Source of the DNA: Phycisphaeraceae bacterium
GTDB taxonomy: Bacteria > Planctomycetota > Phycisphaerae > Phycisphaerales > Phycisphaeraceae
Reading direction: 5' to 3'
Length of the DNA stretch: 37,623 nucleotides
Assembly (NCBI GenBank): GCA_028280965.1
Contig: JANQKT010000260.1
Span: forward strand, 1 to 37,623
The notes under the pieces were generated by a model. That model saw only the letters and a list, made by a program, of their open reading frames with translations, was not told the DNA's origin and made no database searches. The stretch's first letter is position 1. Every line of letters begins with the position of its first letter. Made by a program: the position numbers and the translations under genes. Positions 22,906 through 32,462 of the stretch are shown piece after piece.

Positions 22906-24366
22906 TCATCCACCCTGGTTCATCGCCTTCTCGCGTAGTTTTTCCATCGCCTCACGGACGCGTTCCTGCTGGTCGCGGACCATCTCCTCGCGGCGGCGCA
23001 GCTCGGACGACGGCAGGTCGCCAGCCGCCTTGACCCTGTCGTGGCGGGCCAGGTTCTCGTTGGTCGCCACCTGCATGATCCGCAGCATCTTCAGCTCCGC
23101 GAGCATCTGGTTCATCTCCCGCCGCTCCTGCTCGCGCGGGTCCTGCGGCTGGCCGTCCTTCGGCGGCTGATTGCTGTTGCTCTGCTCCATCGCCTCGATC
23201 AGCGCCTTGAGGTCGTCCTCGACCTGCACCGTCGCGGCGACGACCGCCGGCCCACCAAGCCCGGCGGTGTAGTCGTCCACGAGGAAGACCATCCGGTCGC
23301 GCACCGCAGACAGCGCCGCGGGCATCGCGACGCTGAACTCGGTCATATCGCACAGCTCGATCGTGTCCTGCGCCAGCACGATGATCTCCTGCTCGGGCGC
23401 GGCGAAGCTGCGCACCTGGACGATCGCCCGCGCGTCGCCCTGGTCGGCGCGGTCCGAGACGAGCTCGAGCTGTTCGCGGATCTGTGTCTGCTGCTTGAGC
23501 ATCGCCCGCAGGTTGTCCATGACCTGCTCGCGGATCTTCTTCTCGAGCTCTTCCTGCAGCTTCTTCTTCGCGTCCAGCAGCTTCTTCTTCGCGTCGCTGA
23601 GCTGCTTGCGCGCATCGCCCTGGCTCTGAGACGCGCCGCTGGGGTTCTGGCCCTGGCTCAGCGACTGGCTGGCCTTGCCCATGCTCTGGCTGGCCTTGCC
23701 CATCGACTGCTGCGCGGCCTGCAGGTCCGGGTTCTGCGGGTCGATGTCGCCGACCTTGTCCATCAGGCGGTCGGTCGCGTCTTGGTTGCGGTCCTCGGCG
23801 TCGGCGACGCCCTTCATCGCGGCGTTGCTTGGGTTCCCCGCGGCGGCGAGCTTGTCCGACTGTGCTTGGTTCTCCGCCTCCTGCGCCTCGATCGCTTCGA
23901 TCTCCTTGATCGCCTGGTTGATCTTGCGCAGCTGCTCGAGCTTGATCGCCAGCTCCAGGTCCGCGGTCAGCAGCAGCTTCTTGATGGCCTGCAGCTCGCC
24001 GATGACCTCGTCCACCTTCGCGCTGGCCTCGGTGAGCTCGAGCCCGCCGATCAGCTCGGACACGCTCGCCATCCGCTGGGCGACCTGCTGCTCGCGCGAG
24101 CGCTCGAAGCCCATCGTCAGCCGCTGGGCGTCTTCGGGCTGGGTCTCGCGCAGCATCTCCGCCAGCCGGAACATCCGCTGCTCGAGCTCGAGCATGTGCT
24201 GGCGGGCGCGGTCGTTCTGGAACACGGCCCCGTCGGCCTCGGTCGCCTCCTCGCCCTGGATCGCCTGGCCGGACGCGGGTAACACGGTGCCGAGCAGCAC
24301 GGCCAGCACCATAAGAAGCAAGGCGGACGAGCGGGTCAGCACGGTCAGGCTCCGGATACGCGGCAT
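22906..24366 (-). CDS. Long coiled-coil exported protein
   Basis: 486 residues from ATG 24366, with AGGGGAT seven bases upstream. The signal peptide is LTRSSALLLMVLAVLLGTVLPASGQA. Almost all the rest is helical and charged: ARQHMLELEQRMFRLAEMLR, KVDEVIGELQAIKKLLLTADLELAIKLEQL, and a basic run DAKKKLLDAKKKLQEELEKK. A repeat SMGKASQSMGKASQSL is encoded by two copies of an 18-base unit (23665-23682, 23686-23703) with a 21-base period. The Gln/Met/Glu-rich C-terminus (MNQMLAELKMLRIMQVATNENLARHD) is the most conserved-looking part. It lies 43 bases after the DUF4175-like gene and so belongs to the same transcript. A scaffold or lever role in an envelope complex is inferred. Confidence 0.8.
   Translation of the reverse strand: MPRIRSLTVLTRSSALLLMVLAVLLGTVLPASGQAIQGEEATEADGAVFQNDRARQHMLELEQRMFRLAEMLRETQPEDAQRLTMGFERSREQQVAQRMASVSELIGGLELTEASAKVDEVIGELQAIKKLLLTADLELAIKLEQLRKINQAIKEIEAIEAQEAENQAQSDKLAAAGNPSNAAMKGVADAEDRNQDATDRLMDKVGDIDPQNPDLQAAQQSMGKASQSMGKASQSLSQGQNPSGASQSQGDARKQLSDAKKKLLDAKKKLQEELEKKIREQVMDNLRAMLKQQTQIREQLELVSDRADQGDARAIVQVRSFAAPEQEIIVLAQDTIELCDMTEFSVAMPAALSAVRDRMVFLVDDYTAGLGGPAVVAATVQVEDDLKALIEAMEQSNSNQPPKDGQPQDPREQERREMNQMLAELKMLRIMQVATNENLARHDRVKAAGDLPSSELRRREEMVRDQQERVREAMEKLREKAMNQGG
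23665..23703 (-). repeat. Two-copy in-gene tandem repeat
   Basis: An 18-base unit CTGGCTGGCCTTGCCCAT occurs at 23665-23682 and 23686-23703 (21-base period) and encodes the repeated peptide MGKASQS of the coiled-coil protein. Confidence 0.8.
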
Positions 24367-24409
24367 GGCAGATCCCCTAGAGGTGAGGTGGCATCTCGAT
24401 TCTACGTCG

Positions 24410-26599
24410 CTATTCATCAAAAAGATCGTCGATCTGCTCATCGATCAGTTTGTCGATCTTGTCCTTGAGCTGTTCCTGCTGATCGATGACCTCCGAGAGC
24501 TGGTTGATCGCATCCAGCAGCTCATCCCACCGGTCCATCCGGGCCAGCAGGTTGTTCATCTCGTTGATCAGCTCCTGTTGATTGTCGGCGATTTCGGCGA
24601 GCCCGGCGGCGTCCGCGTCCTGGGCCGATAACAGGGCCTGCAGCTGGGCCTCCATCGTCTGCGAGTGCAGCTTCGCCAGCGGGTCCAGGATCATCTCACG
24701 CATCGACTCGTAGGCCTGGTTGCCGTCCTCCTTGGTCCCGCCCAAGCGGTTGAGCCGCATCTCCTCGGCCGACTTCGCCAGCTCGTTGCTGACCTTCCAG
24801 ACCTCTCGGCGGATCGAGCGGAACCGGCGCTCCTGCGCCAGCGCCTCGGTGCCGTTCTTCGCCTGCAGCAGGCTCGCGTGGACGTCCCTGCTGTTCTCGA
24901 TCGCCTGGCGGAACGCGGCGCGGGCCTGCTGCTGGCGGGCGATGATCTCGCGGAACAGCTCCTTGTGCGTCACGATGCGGAAGGTCAGCGTTGTGGACTC
25001 GCCGGTCTGCCGGCCGACGTACCGGTCGTCGGTCGCCACGCCGGTGACCCGCAAGACGTCCGTCGGGCGGACCTCGAACTGATCGACTTCCAGCTCGTGT
25101 TTGTCCAGCACCTCGCGCTGGATCGCGCCCTCATCTTCATAGCGGAGGATGGGGTCGAAGTCCTTGCGGCCCTTGTCGTCGCTGCCGGTACGCTCGCGGG
25201 CGATCATGAGCGACAGGTCGCGCACGCCGATGTCGTCGCTGGCCTTGATCTCGGTGAGCGGGATGAGCGCGTTGGGCGTGATGCGCGGGCCGACGCCGGA
25301 CGACCGCACGCGCACGCTCGGCTTGCGGTCGATCTTGAGCCCGACGCTGATCGGGATCGGCTGGCTGATCAGCCCGGCCTGCTTGCCGACGAGCTCGATA
25401 CGGAAGCGTTGGCGCTCTTTGTGTGTCCACTTGAGGGTGAACTCGTTCTCGCCGGTCTGCCTGATCGCCGGCAGCGGCGGGGCGTCCTCGTCGCGGTTCT
25501 CATCCAGCACGTACCGCGCCTCGGCGATCGCGACGTTCGCGGTCAGCACGAGTTCGACCTCGTTGAGCTCCAGCAGTGAGACCTCGCCCTCGGCGCCGTT
25601 GAAGTCGATGACGGTCGGCTTGGCGTCCGCCGGCTCGCCGGGGTGCTTGTGGCTGAGTTTGAGCCCGGTCAGCCTCGGCCGGGCGGCGGGGACGATCTCA
25701 AAGCGCAGCTCCTGGTCGCCGGCACGCACCGTCGCCACCGCCGGCTCGGTCAGCGGGGTCATGTCCAGGCGGAAGTCGGTCGGGTCGAACTTCGCCAACG
25801 CCTCGGTGCGCTTCTTGCCCTGCTCGGGCCGGAGCACCAGGCGGGCCTCTTTGATCTCGGACTCGTCCTTGTTCGTGATCGTCGTGCGGATCGTGAAGTT
25901 CTCGCCCGCGGGGATGACCAGCCGGCCGTCCTCATCCAGCCCGAGCACCTCGATCGTGGTGTTCCGGGGGTAGGGCGTGTCGGCGAGCATGAACCAGCGC
26001 TGGGCCCAGGTGCCCAGCACGTTCTCGCCGACGCTGTTCATCACCCCGCCGACGATCCCCGGCACGATCAGCGCCGCGAGCAGCACCACCGAGCACTGCA
26101 TCATGTGCTTGCTGTTGAGCGCGGCGCCGAAGTCGGTGTCTTCGAGTGAGCGGTAGCTGCGGCCGACGGCGTCGTGGATCATCTGCCCGGACAGCGCTTC
26201 TTCATCGCCGAACATCTCGGGCAGCTGCAGCACCGTCGCGACGCGCGGCGCGAGCTGCTGTGTGCCGGCGTGGCCGTGGGCGACGTCCACCGCCTCGGCG
26301 ACCTCCACCGGCCCGAGCCGGCTGCGCAGCGGCTTGATGCCGTAGTGGTAGAGGAAGTGCGCTCCGCCGGCGAGTGTTGCCAGCCAGTACAGCACGCGGA
26401 TCGGCCGGCTCAGCTCGAGCCAGAAGTCGAGCACGACCGACAGCGTCAGCAGCGCGAGCACGACCGCCAGCCCGCGGACCAGCGCATCGAATGCGATGCG
26501 CGTGCGGATGCGCGCGCCCAGCCGCATCAGCCGGGCGGTCAGCTTCTGCTGCATGCCGGGCAGGTCGGACGACGGGGGCGGGGCGTTGAGTGTGCTCAT
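24410..26599 (-). CDS. DUF4175-like multi-helix membrane protein
   Basis: 729 residues. Two helices near the start (about 37-62 FDALVRGLAVVLALLTLSVVLDFWLELS, 68-88) and one at about 168-190 (SVVLLAALIVPGIVGGVMNS) place the protein in the inner membrane; this helix arrangement and the acidic, Gln-rich coiled-coil tail are those of DUF4175-family proteins. The periplasmic part has three beta-rich segments with Ig-like strands (TIEVLGLDEDGRLVIPAGENFTIRTTI, TGLKLSHKHPGEP, KIDRKPSVRVRSSG ... IKASDDIGVRDLSLMI). The tail ends DKIDKLIDEQIDDLFDE. No enzymatic motif is seen. It lies 45 bases after the second VWA gene, with a GACGCGC hairpin (26615-26632) in the gap. It probably bridges VWA proteins and the coiled-coil protein. 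Confidence 0.8.
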   Translation of the reverse strand: MSTLNAPPPSSDLPGMQQKLTARLMRLGARIRTRIAFDALVRGLAVVLALLTLSVVLDFWLELSRPIRVLYWLATLAGGAHFLYHYGIKPLRSRLGPVEVAEAVDVAHGHAGTQQLAPRVATVLQLPEMFGDEEALSGQMIHDAVGRSYRSLEDTDFGAALNSKHMMQCSVVLLAALIVPGIVGGVMNSVGENVLGTWAQRWFMLADTPYPRNTTIEVLGLDEDGRLVIPAGENFTIRTTITNKDESEIKEARLVLRPEQGKKRTEALAKFDPTDFRLDMTPLTEPAVATVRAGDQELRFEIVPAARPRLTGLKLSHKHPGEPADAKPTVIDFNGAEGEVSLLELNEVELVLTANVAIAEARYVLDENRDEDAPPLPAIRQTGENEFTLKWTHKERQRFRIELVGKQAGLISQPIPISVGLKIDRKPSVRVRSSGVGPRITPNALIPLTEIKASDDIGVRDLSLMIARERTGSDDKGRKDFDPILRYEDEGAIQREVLDKHELEVDQFEVRPTDVLRVTGVATDDRYVGRQTGESTTLTFRIVTHKELFREIIARQQQARAAFRQAIENSRDVHASLLQAKNGTEALAQERRFRSIRREVWKVSNELAKSAEEMRLNRLGGTKEDGNQAYESMREMILDPLAKLHSQTMEAQLQALLSAQDADAAGLAEIADNQQELINEMNNLLARMDRWDELLDAINQLSEVIDQQEQLKDKIDKLIDEQIDDLFDE

Positions 26600-26614
26600 C
26601 GTGTTCGGTTCTCT

Positions 26615-26632
26615 GACGCGCAGCGGCGCGTC
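26615..26632. other. Short hairpin in VWA/DUF4175-like gap
   Basis: GACGCGC (26615-26621), AGCG loop, GCGCGTC (26626-26632). There is no T-tract, so it may mark an RNA processing or stability site within the operon. Confidence 0.4.
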
Positions 26633-26644
26633 GCGGTTCAGTCG

Positions 26645-29134
26645 TTACACCAATCTGGCCCGCTTGCGGATGATCCACTCGGCGATGATCGCGGTGAGGA
26701 AGATCAGGATCAACAGCGGGGCGTTCCACACCTCGTCGGAGTGGATCAGCTCGTTGTCCACCAGGCCCACGGTCAGCGCGTCGGGCAGCTGGTCGGCCTG
26801 GCCCAGGGCGAAATACTGCCCGCCGCTGGCGACCGCCAGCGCCCGCAGCTCGTCGCCCGCGAGCGTGGGGTTGCGGGTCTCGAAGTCCGGCACGGCGACG
26901 GTGAACGCGTGTGTGTTCGGTTTGGCGGCGCGCTGGGCGCTTGTCTCGCCCGGCCAGACGCGGACCAGGTAATCGCCCGCCCGCTCGGCGATGAAGCGGG
27001 CCTCGAAGGTCACGCCGTCGCCCGCCGGCGCCAGCGTCAGCTCGATCGGGTCGTCCTGCCCGGTCTGGACCTGCGCGAACAGCGAGAGCATGCCCGCGTC
27101 GACCTGGCCCTCATCAATGAACTTCGCGGTGACGGTGACCTCGTCGCCCGGTTCGTAGCTCTGCTTGTCGGTGCTGACGCGGTAGGGGTGCTGCCCGCCG
27201 AGCTGCTTCATGAATCCCGCCCGGTCCACGACGCGGGCCCAGAACCCGTCGAACACCTTCTCGCTGACGAAGCGCCAGCGGTAGGTCGAGTCGAAGCCGA
27301 TGTACAGCACGCGCCCGGGCCCGACGAGCTGGGTCGCCATGAGGACTTCCTGCTCCTGCCGCCCGCCGACGTCAACGGTCATGCCCGGGTGGGCGTGGCG
27401 TGCAAGGACGGTCGCGCCAGGTTTCTCGCGCGAGACGGGCATGTGCCACATCATGCCCGGCAGCTGGTCGAGCACCTTCTTGTTCTTCACCGGGTCGCGC
27501 GTGAAGGTGAACACCGGGTCGCGCAGGCCCGACTCGGTGATCTTCAGCTTCCACGGGCGCGAGCGCGTCAGCTCCATCTGCGTCGCGGTGCGGAACAGGC
27601 CCGGCTCGCGGACGACCGGCAGGAGGTCCATGTAGCCCACGGCCGGGTCGCCCCTGCGGTTGAACATCTCCTGGGTGTAGCGTTCGCCTGCGATGTAGAC
27701 CAGCCCGCCGCCGCGCTCGGAGACAAACTCGGTCAGCAGCTCGCCGAAGCCCGCCGGCCACTTCGCGGGCGTCGGGTCGTACACGACGACGCAGTCGTAG
27801 CCGGCGAACACCTGCCCGTTCTTCGTCCCGCCCGCCAGCTCGGTGATGTCGATCGGCAGCCGGCGGATCGGGTCGTTACCGGGGTGGCGGAACCGGCTGG
27901 ACGCGGTCTGCAGCCAGGTCGAGACCTCGACCGTCTCGTCGCGGATCAGCGCGTTGCGGATGAACTGCACCTCGGGGAAGGTGTAGCCGGCGATGAACAG
28001 GACGCGCGTCTTGTCGTAGATCACGTTGACTTGTTTCAGCGACGCGTTGTCGTCCGGGTCGATCTCGCCGGCCACTTCTTCAAGCCGGGCGCGGTAGATG
28101 ATCGTTTCCTTCTCGCTGGGCAGGAGGTCGAAGCCGTAGCGTTTGGGCGTCGCGTCCTCGCCGAGCTCGATGTCGACCGAATCGACCTGCTCCCAGTCTT
28201 CATCGGTCGGGTCGTCCACGTTCGCGGCCAGGCGTTCGAGCACGAGCGTCGCCGGCTCGTCTTCGAGCCCGCGCGCGGAGACGACGGCGGTGAGCTTCGC
28301 CGCGTCGTTGACAAACCAGACGTCGTTGCCCTCGAGCTTCATGACGGTCGCGTTACGCGGGCCCTGCGGCGTGCCGATGCCGACGGGGAAGATGGGCACG
28401 CCCGCCTCGCCCGCCGACCGGCCCGCGGCCCGCATCGACAGCGAGTTGGGCGTCGTGTTCTGGCCCTCGGTCAGCAGGACCACGCCGGCCAGGTCCTTGC
28501 CCTGGTAGGCCTGCAGCAGTTGCTGCAGCGCCTCGCCGATCGCGGTCGAGCGCCCACCGAGCCTTAGCATGTTCGACGCGTCGCCGAGGTCGAGCTCGGC
28601 CCCGCCCAGGCGTTCGTCGAAGGTGTGGATGTGCAGGTTGCGCTCGCCGTCCTTCGCGAGCTGCTGCATCAGTTCGCTGTCGAGCAGCCGCTGGGCGAGC
28701 TGGATGCGCTGTGTGGACGACAGCTCGCTGACGCTGTCTAAACCGGTGACGCGTGCCGCGTCGGCCGCGTCCTGCGGGTCGACCCACGCGTCGCTCAGGC
28801 CCATCGACTGACTGGTGTCGACCAACACAAGCAGCTCGCTGGGTTTCTGCTCGACCCGGCTGAGCACGAGCGCCGGCTCGAAGAGCATGACCAGCACCAG
28901 GCCGAAGACGAAGATGCGCAGCGACAAGAGCAGCCCACGCACAAAGCGCGACATCTGCCCGCCCTCGCGCCGGTACAGCCACCAGAACAGCAGGGACACC
29001 GCGACGCAGCCGAGCAGGATGAAGAAGACCGTGTCGCCCCCGCGCGGCGCGCCGAGCCAATGCAGCGACCACGCGCCGCCTTCCGCCCAGTCTTCGGGCT
29101 CGACCCCCAACAGCCAGTAGAGCGCATCCATCAT
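26645..29134 (-). CDS. VWA-domain membrane protein, large
   Basis: 829 residues. Helices lie at about 35-54, 67-90 and near the C-terminus (APLLILIFLTAIIAEWIIR). A VWA domain begins at ELLVLVDTSQSMGLSD, giving the metal-site motif DxSxS (Asp106, Ser108, Ser110); RSTAIGEALQ holds the threonine, and the last loop reads LLTEGQN where most members have LLTDG. The middle has GATase-like pieces (VLFIAGYTFPEVQFIRNAL, YDCVVVYDP, GGGLVYIAGE), as in other large planctomycete VWA proteins. The long domain after 600 has Ig-like strands (YEPGDEVTVTAKFIDEG). It begins three bases after the stop of the BatA-like gene, so translation is probably coupled. ATG 29131 is an equal alternative start. Confidence 0.88.
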   Translation of the reverse strand: MMDALYWLLGVEPEDWAEGGAWSLHWLGAPRGGDTVFFILLGCVAVSLLFWWLYRREGGQMSRFVRGLLLSLRIFVFGLVLVMLFEPALVLSRVEQKPSELLVLVDTSQSMGLSDAWVDPQDAADAARVTGLDSVSELSSTQRIQLAQRLLDSELMQQLAKDGERNLHIHTFDERLGGAELDLGDASNMLRLGGRSTAIGEALQQLLQAYQGKDLAGVVLLTEGQNTTPNSLSMRAAGRSAGEAGVPIFPVGIGTPQGPRNATVMKLEGNDVWFVNDAAKLTAVVSARGLEDEPATLVLERLAANVDDPTDEDWEQVDSVDIELGEDATPKRYGFDLLPSEKETIIYRARLEEVAGEIDPDDNASLKQVNVIYDKTRVLFIAGYTFPEVQFIRNALIRDETVEVSTWLQTASSRFRHPGNDPIRRLPIDITELAGGTKNGQVFAGYDCVVVYDPTPAKWPAGFGELLTEFVSERGGGLVYIAGERYTQEMFNRRGDPAVGYMDLLPVVREPGLFRTATQMELTRSRPWKLKITESGLRDPVFTFTRDPVKNKKVLDQLPGMMWHMPVSREKPGATVLARHAHPGMTVDVGGRQEQEVLMATQLVGPGRVLYIGFDSTYRWRFVSEKVFDGFWARVVDRAGFMKQLGGQHPYRVSTDKQSYEPGDEVTVTAKFIDEGQVDAGMLSLFAQVQTGQDDPIELTLAPAGDGVTFEARFIAERAGDYLVRVWPGETSAQRAAKPNTHAFTVAVPDFETRNPTLAGDELRALAVASGGQYFALGQADQLPDALTVGLVDNELIHSDEVWNAPLLILIFLTAIIAEWIIRKRARLV

Positions 29135-29137
29135 CGC

Positions 29138-31288
29138 TTAGTGTTCCCTGCCCACCCACGCGGCGAACGCGCTTTCAATGACAACAAAACCCAGCAGCAG
29201 CATCGCCAGCGTCCGCCAGATCTCGCGCTGCGCCCCGCCGGTGGACGGGTCGGTCGCGTCGATGAACTCGGCGTCGATGCCCGGCAGCAATTGCTCAAAC
29301 TCTTCCTGCGACAGCCGGCGGAGGTCGCTCTCGCGCCCGTCCGGGCTCAGCGCGAACCACTGCGTGCGGTCGTCGTCGCGCCCGGGCATGTCCCAGGTCA
29401 GCTCATAAAGCCCGGCCCGGTGCGTGTCGCGGTAAACGATCTGCGGGCGCTTGGCGTCGGCGCGGTCGATCTCGGCGGGGTGTGTTTTCTCGTCGCCGGG
29501 CTTCACCACGTCCGCGCGGCTCGGCGGGTTGGACGCGCTGACCCGCTGGCGGATCGGCTGGCCGGCGGTGAGGTTGCCCGTCGCGCCGCTGACCCCGGCG
29601 ATATTCAAGGCCACTTCGCGCGTCCCCACAATAAACGAGGCTTCATTGGGCCAATCGCTCCACGACTTGTCTGCCGTCACCGTCCAGAGGATGACGCGCC
29701 CCTGCCCAACAAACTTTTCGATCGCCGCCGGTGGCAGGCCCGGGCCGTTCCAACGCGCCAGGACACGGATGTCCGACCGCTCCGAGAGGTCGGGCAGGCC
29801 GACCTTCAGGACCTTCTCAGGCGCCGGGCGGGCGAACAGCCGGGGCTTGTCGCGGTAGACCTGCGCGAGCACGGGCATCGGCGTGTTGTCGAGCTGTTCG
29901 ATGATCAGGCCTTCGGCCTCGACCGCTTCGCCGAACTCGATCGACGCGGGCAGCAGGCCCGTCCCGCCGGCGTACATCGTGCTGTTGTAGCTGGTCGGGT
30001 CGACCTGGTCGCCGGGGAACACGACCAGGCCCATGCCCGCTTCGACCAGGGCCTTGAGTTGCTCGACGCGGTTTGGCGGGATCTTCTCAACGTTCGCGAG
30101 CACGACCAGGTCGTAGTTGCCCACGCCCGGCTGGTTGAACCACTCGGAGTCGGGCAGCACGGTCGTCTTGATCGGTGTGCTGCCGCTAAAGAGCTGCTGG
30201 GCCAGGAAGTACACCTCGCTGTCGCGCGCCGCGATCCCCGGCTCGCCATCGACGAGCAGGATGCGGACCGACTCGGCGACCTCGACGGTCAGCGAACGCG
30301 TGTTGTCGCCGGGCATCGCGTCGTCGGGCAGCTTCAATTCGATCGTGTGTGTGCCGGGCGTGTCGAAGGTGTGTGTCAGCTTGAGCGGCACGCCCTTCTG
30401 GCCGGCGGCGACGTCGGGCAGCTTGATCGGCGTGTCCTCGCCGTCTACCAGCAGCGTCGCGTAGTCCACCTTGAACTGCGGGTCACCGTCGGCATCGATC
30501 TTCGCGACAAACTCGATCGGCGTGTTGACCAGCGCGACGCCGGTCGATTGCGACAGCTCTGCCAGCGTCGCGTTGCCCGGCGCGTCCTGGCCGACGTTGA
30601 CGATGACCACCCGCACGCCCAGCTTCTCGAGCTTGGCCGCCTGATCCGCGGCGTCGGCGGACCAGCCCGAGGCGCGCTGGTCGGTGAAGATGCGGATTTC
30701 CTTGCTGCTGTGCGCCGTGCCTTCCAGCAGGTCCGCCAACTCGCTGAGGGTCGCCGCCCAGTTGTTCGCCGACTCGGTTGTTTCGAGGTCGCGCACCTGT
30801 TCGGCGAGGGCCGCTGCCTCGTCGGTGTTCATCGTCGAGTCACGCTGGATCGGCGCGGTGATCGACGAGGTCGTCACGACCGTCAGTGCGTCCTGCGAGC
30901 CGATCGATTCGATGAGCGTCGCGGCCTGCTCGGTCGCCTGGCCGAACGCCGACTCGCCCGAGTTGGTCAGGCCCATCGACAGCGAGTCGTCGATCAGGAT
31001 GACCCGGCTGGTGCGCCCGCCCAATGAGAGCCAGGCCGCGGCGGCGTTGCCCGAAAGGAACGGCCGGGCGACGGCGAAGATGAGCAGCAGGATCACCAGC
31101 GTGCGGATCGCCAGCAGGATCCACTGCTCGAGCTGAAGCCGCCTGCGGTTGGTGCGCAGCGTGAGCTTGAGGTACTCCATCGGCGCCCACTCGACCAGCT
31201 TGAACCTTCGGCGGTTGAGCAGGTGGATGATGATCGGCGCCGAGGCGAAGATCGCCCCGAACAGCAGCAGTGGTGCTAGGAACGGCAA
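29138..31288 (-). CDS. BatA-like VWA membrane protein
   Basis: 716 residues. The N-terminus is the double-transmembrane BatA domain (TIGR02226 type): MPFLAPLLLFGAIFASAPII, HLLNRRRFKLVEWAPMEYL and the second helix ILLAIRTLVILLLIFAVARP. A VWA domain follows at VILIDDSLSMGLTNSGESA with the intact metal site DxSxS (Asp100, Ser102, Ser104), and IRIFTDQRASGW further on. The middle resembles a GATase-like fold (VRILLVDGEPG ... VVLANVEKIP ... GLVVFPGDQ), and a last helix (LAMLLLGFVVIESAFAAWVG) returns the chain to the membrane. VWA proteins of this type work with MoxR ATPases in assembly or stress protection of the envelope. It follows the DUF58 gene after a 211-base gap filled by a repeat. Confidence 0.9.
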   Translation of the reverse strand: MPFLAPLLLFGAIFASAPIIIHLLNRRRFKLVEWAPMEYLKLTLRTNRRRLQLEQWILLAIRTLVILLLIFAVARPFLSGNAAAAWLSLGGRTSRVILIDDSLSMGLTNSGESAFGQATEQAATLIESIGSQDALTVVTTSSITAPIQRDSTMNTDEAAALAEQVRDLETTESANNWAATLSELADLLEGTAHSSKEIRIFTDQRASGWSADAADQAAKLEKLGVRVVIVNVGQDAPGNATLAELSQSTGVALVNTPIEFVAKIDADGDPQFKVDYATLLVDGEDTPIKLPDVAAGQKGVPLKLTHTFDTPGTHTIELKLPDDAMPGDNTRSLTVEVAESVRILLVDGEPGIAARDSEVYFLAQQLFSGSTPIKTTVLPDSEWFNQPGVGNYDLVVLANVEKIPPNRVEQLKALVEAGMGLVVFPGDQVDPTSYNSTMYAGGTGLLPASIEFGEAVEAEGLIIEQLDNTPMPVLAQVYRDKPRLFARPAPEKVLKVGLPDLSERSDIRVLARWNGPGLPPAAIEKFVGQGRVILWTVTADKSWSDWPNEASFIVGTREVALNIAGVSGATGNLTAGQPIRQRVSASNPPSRADVVKPGDEKTHPAEIDRADAKRPQIVYRDTHRAGLYELTWDMPGRDDDRTQWFALSPDGRESDLRRLSQEEFEQLLPGIDAEFIDATDPSTGGAQREIWRTLAMLLLGFVVIESAFAAWVGREH

Positions 31289-31324
31289 GCGGTACCCCTG
31301 TTAAAAATAGACTCGCAACACTTG

Positions 31325-31460
31325 GGCTCCCTCTCCCTTTCAGGGAGAAGGCGGGGGATGGGGGTGGGGCGCGGTACGAACCACGGCTTGCTCAGCAGTT
31401 CACTGTTGGGACCGCGCTGGACCCTCACCCCGGCCCTCTCCCTGGAAGGGAGAGGGGGCC
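31325..31460. repeat. Palindromic repeat element, copy 1
   Basis: CCCTCTCCCTTTCAGGGAGAAGG at the left and CCCTCTCCCTGGAAGGGAGAGGG at the right each form hairpins, and ACCCTCACCCCGGCCCTC links to the outer pairing with GGGGGATGGGGGTGGGG. The centre carries ACCACGGCTTG. Shares arms and centre with copy 2 in the same orientation. Confidence 0.75.
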
Positions 31461-31499
31461 AATCCAGCAGCACCCCAGGAGTTGAACCCAGCCGCTTGT

Positions 31500-32447
31500 T
31501 CATACCACGCTCCCCCCGATGCGGCCGCGGCCCGCGGTCGTCGCCGCCATGCGTTGCCGGCGGTGCAGGTACTGCGCCAGCGTCTGGCCCAGGTCCTGGT
31601 CCGTGCGGATCAGGATGTGGTCGATCCCGGCGAACTGGCAGCGGCGCGTCACGGTGTCAACGAACTCGTTCATCGCGGACTGGTAGGCCTTGCGGAAGGC
31701 CCAAGGCTCGCCGAAGACTTCTTCACTGCCTTCGATGTCTTTAAAGATGATCGAGTCGTTGAACGGCAGGTCGATCTCCTCACCGTCGAGGATGTGCAGG
31801 ACGACGACCTCGTGGCCGTTGTGCTGGAGCTTGCCCAGCGATTCGTACAGCGTATCGAGGTTGCAGAGCAGGTCCGACAGCACAAGGATCATCCCACGCC
31901 GCTTGAGTTGGTCGGCGGCGCGGACGATGACCGGGCCCAGGTCGGTCTCCCCGCCGGGTTTGGTGGACTCGAGCGTGTCGAGGATCTGCGCCGCCTGCCG
32001 CTTGGTCGCCTTGGGCTGCAGGACGGCGCGGGGCTTGGTGTCGATGGTGATCAGCCCGACCGCGTCGCGCTGCTTCATCAAGAGGTCCATCATGCACGCG
32101 GCGATCGTCGCGGCGGTCTCGAACTTGCTCCGGCCGTTCTGCGCGTCTTTTCCGGCGTACTGCATCGAGCGCGAGGCGTCGAGCATGATCGTGCAACGCA
32201 GGTTCGATTCTTCTTCGTAACGCTTGATGACGTAGCGGTCGGACTTGGCCCAGACCTTCCAGTCCAGGTTCTTCACGTCGTCGCCCGGCGTGTACTCGCG
32301 GTGCTCGGCGAACTCGGGCGACACGCCGTGCATCGGCGAGCGGTGCAGCCCGGTGATCGACCCCTCGACGACGCGCGCGGCCTTGAACCCCAGCGGGTTG
32401 ATGCGCGAGAGGACGGTCGGGTCGAGGAGTTTGGAGATTGCGGGCAT
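31500..32447 (-). CDS. DUF58-domain protein
   Basis: 315 residues from ATG 32447. It carries the DUF58 signature EYTPGDDVKNLDWKVWAKSD...VIKRYEEESNL, then a VWA-type metal site TIMLDASRSMQYAG (Asp90, Ser92, Ser94) and a closing RRRGMILVLSDLL-type strand. DUF58 proteins occur almost always beside a MoxR ATPase and BatA-like proteins, and are thought to be the ATPase's soluble cytoplasmic partner. Here the order MoxR, DUF58, BatA-like, VWA is kept. The frame runs 24 codons further upstream, but those codons come from the repeat at 32463-32595 and are not counted. No ribosome-binding site is visible before the ATG, which may reflect disruption by that repeat. Confidence 0.92.
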   Translation of the reverse strand: MPAISKLLDPTVLSRINPLGFKAARVVEGSITGLHRSPMHGVSPEFAEHREYTPGDDVKNLDWKVWAKSDRYVIKRYEEESNLRCTIMLDASRSMQYAGKDAQNGRSKFETAATIAACMMDLLMKQRDAVGLITIDTKPRAVLQPKATKRQAAQILDTLESTKPGGETDLGPVIVRAADQLKRRGMILVLSDLLCNLDTLYESLGKLQHNGHEVVVLHILDGEEIDLPFNDSIIFKDIEGSEEVFGEPWAFRKAYQSAMNEFVDTVTRRCQFAGIDHILIRTDQDLGQTLAQYLHRRQRMAATTAGRGRIGGSVV

Positions 32448-32462
32448 CGTGGCGATTGGCTT

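Noticed and set aside
26174..31027. Two long plus-strand frames opposite the VWA genes
   Set aside because: Composition typical of antisense frames in GC-rich DNA; the opposite strand encodes clear VWA proteins.
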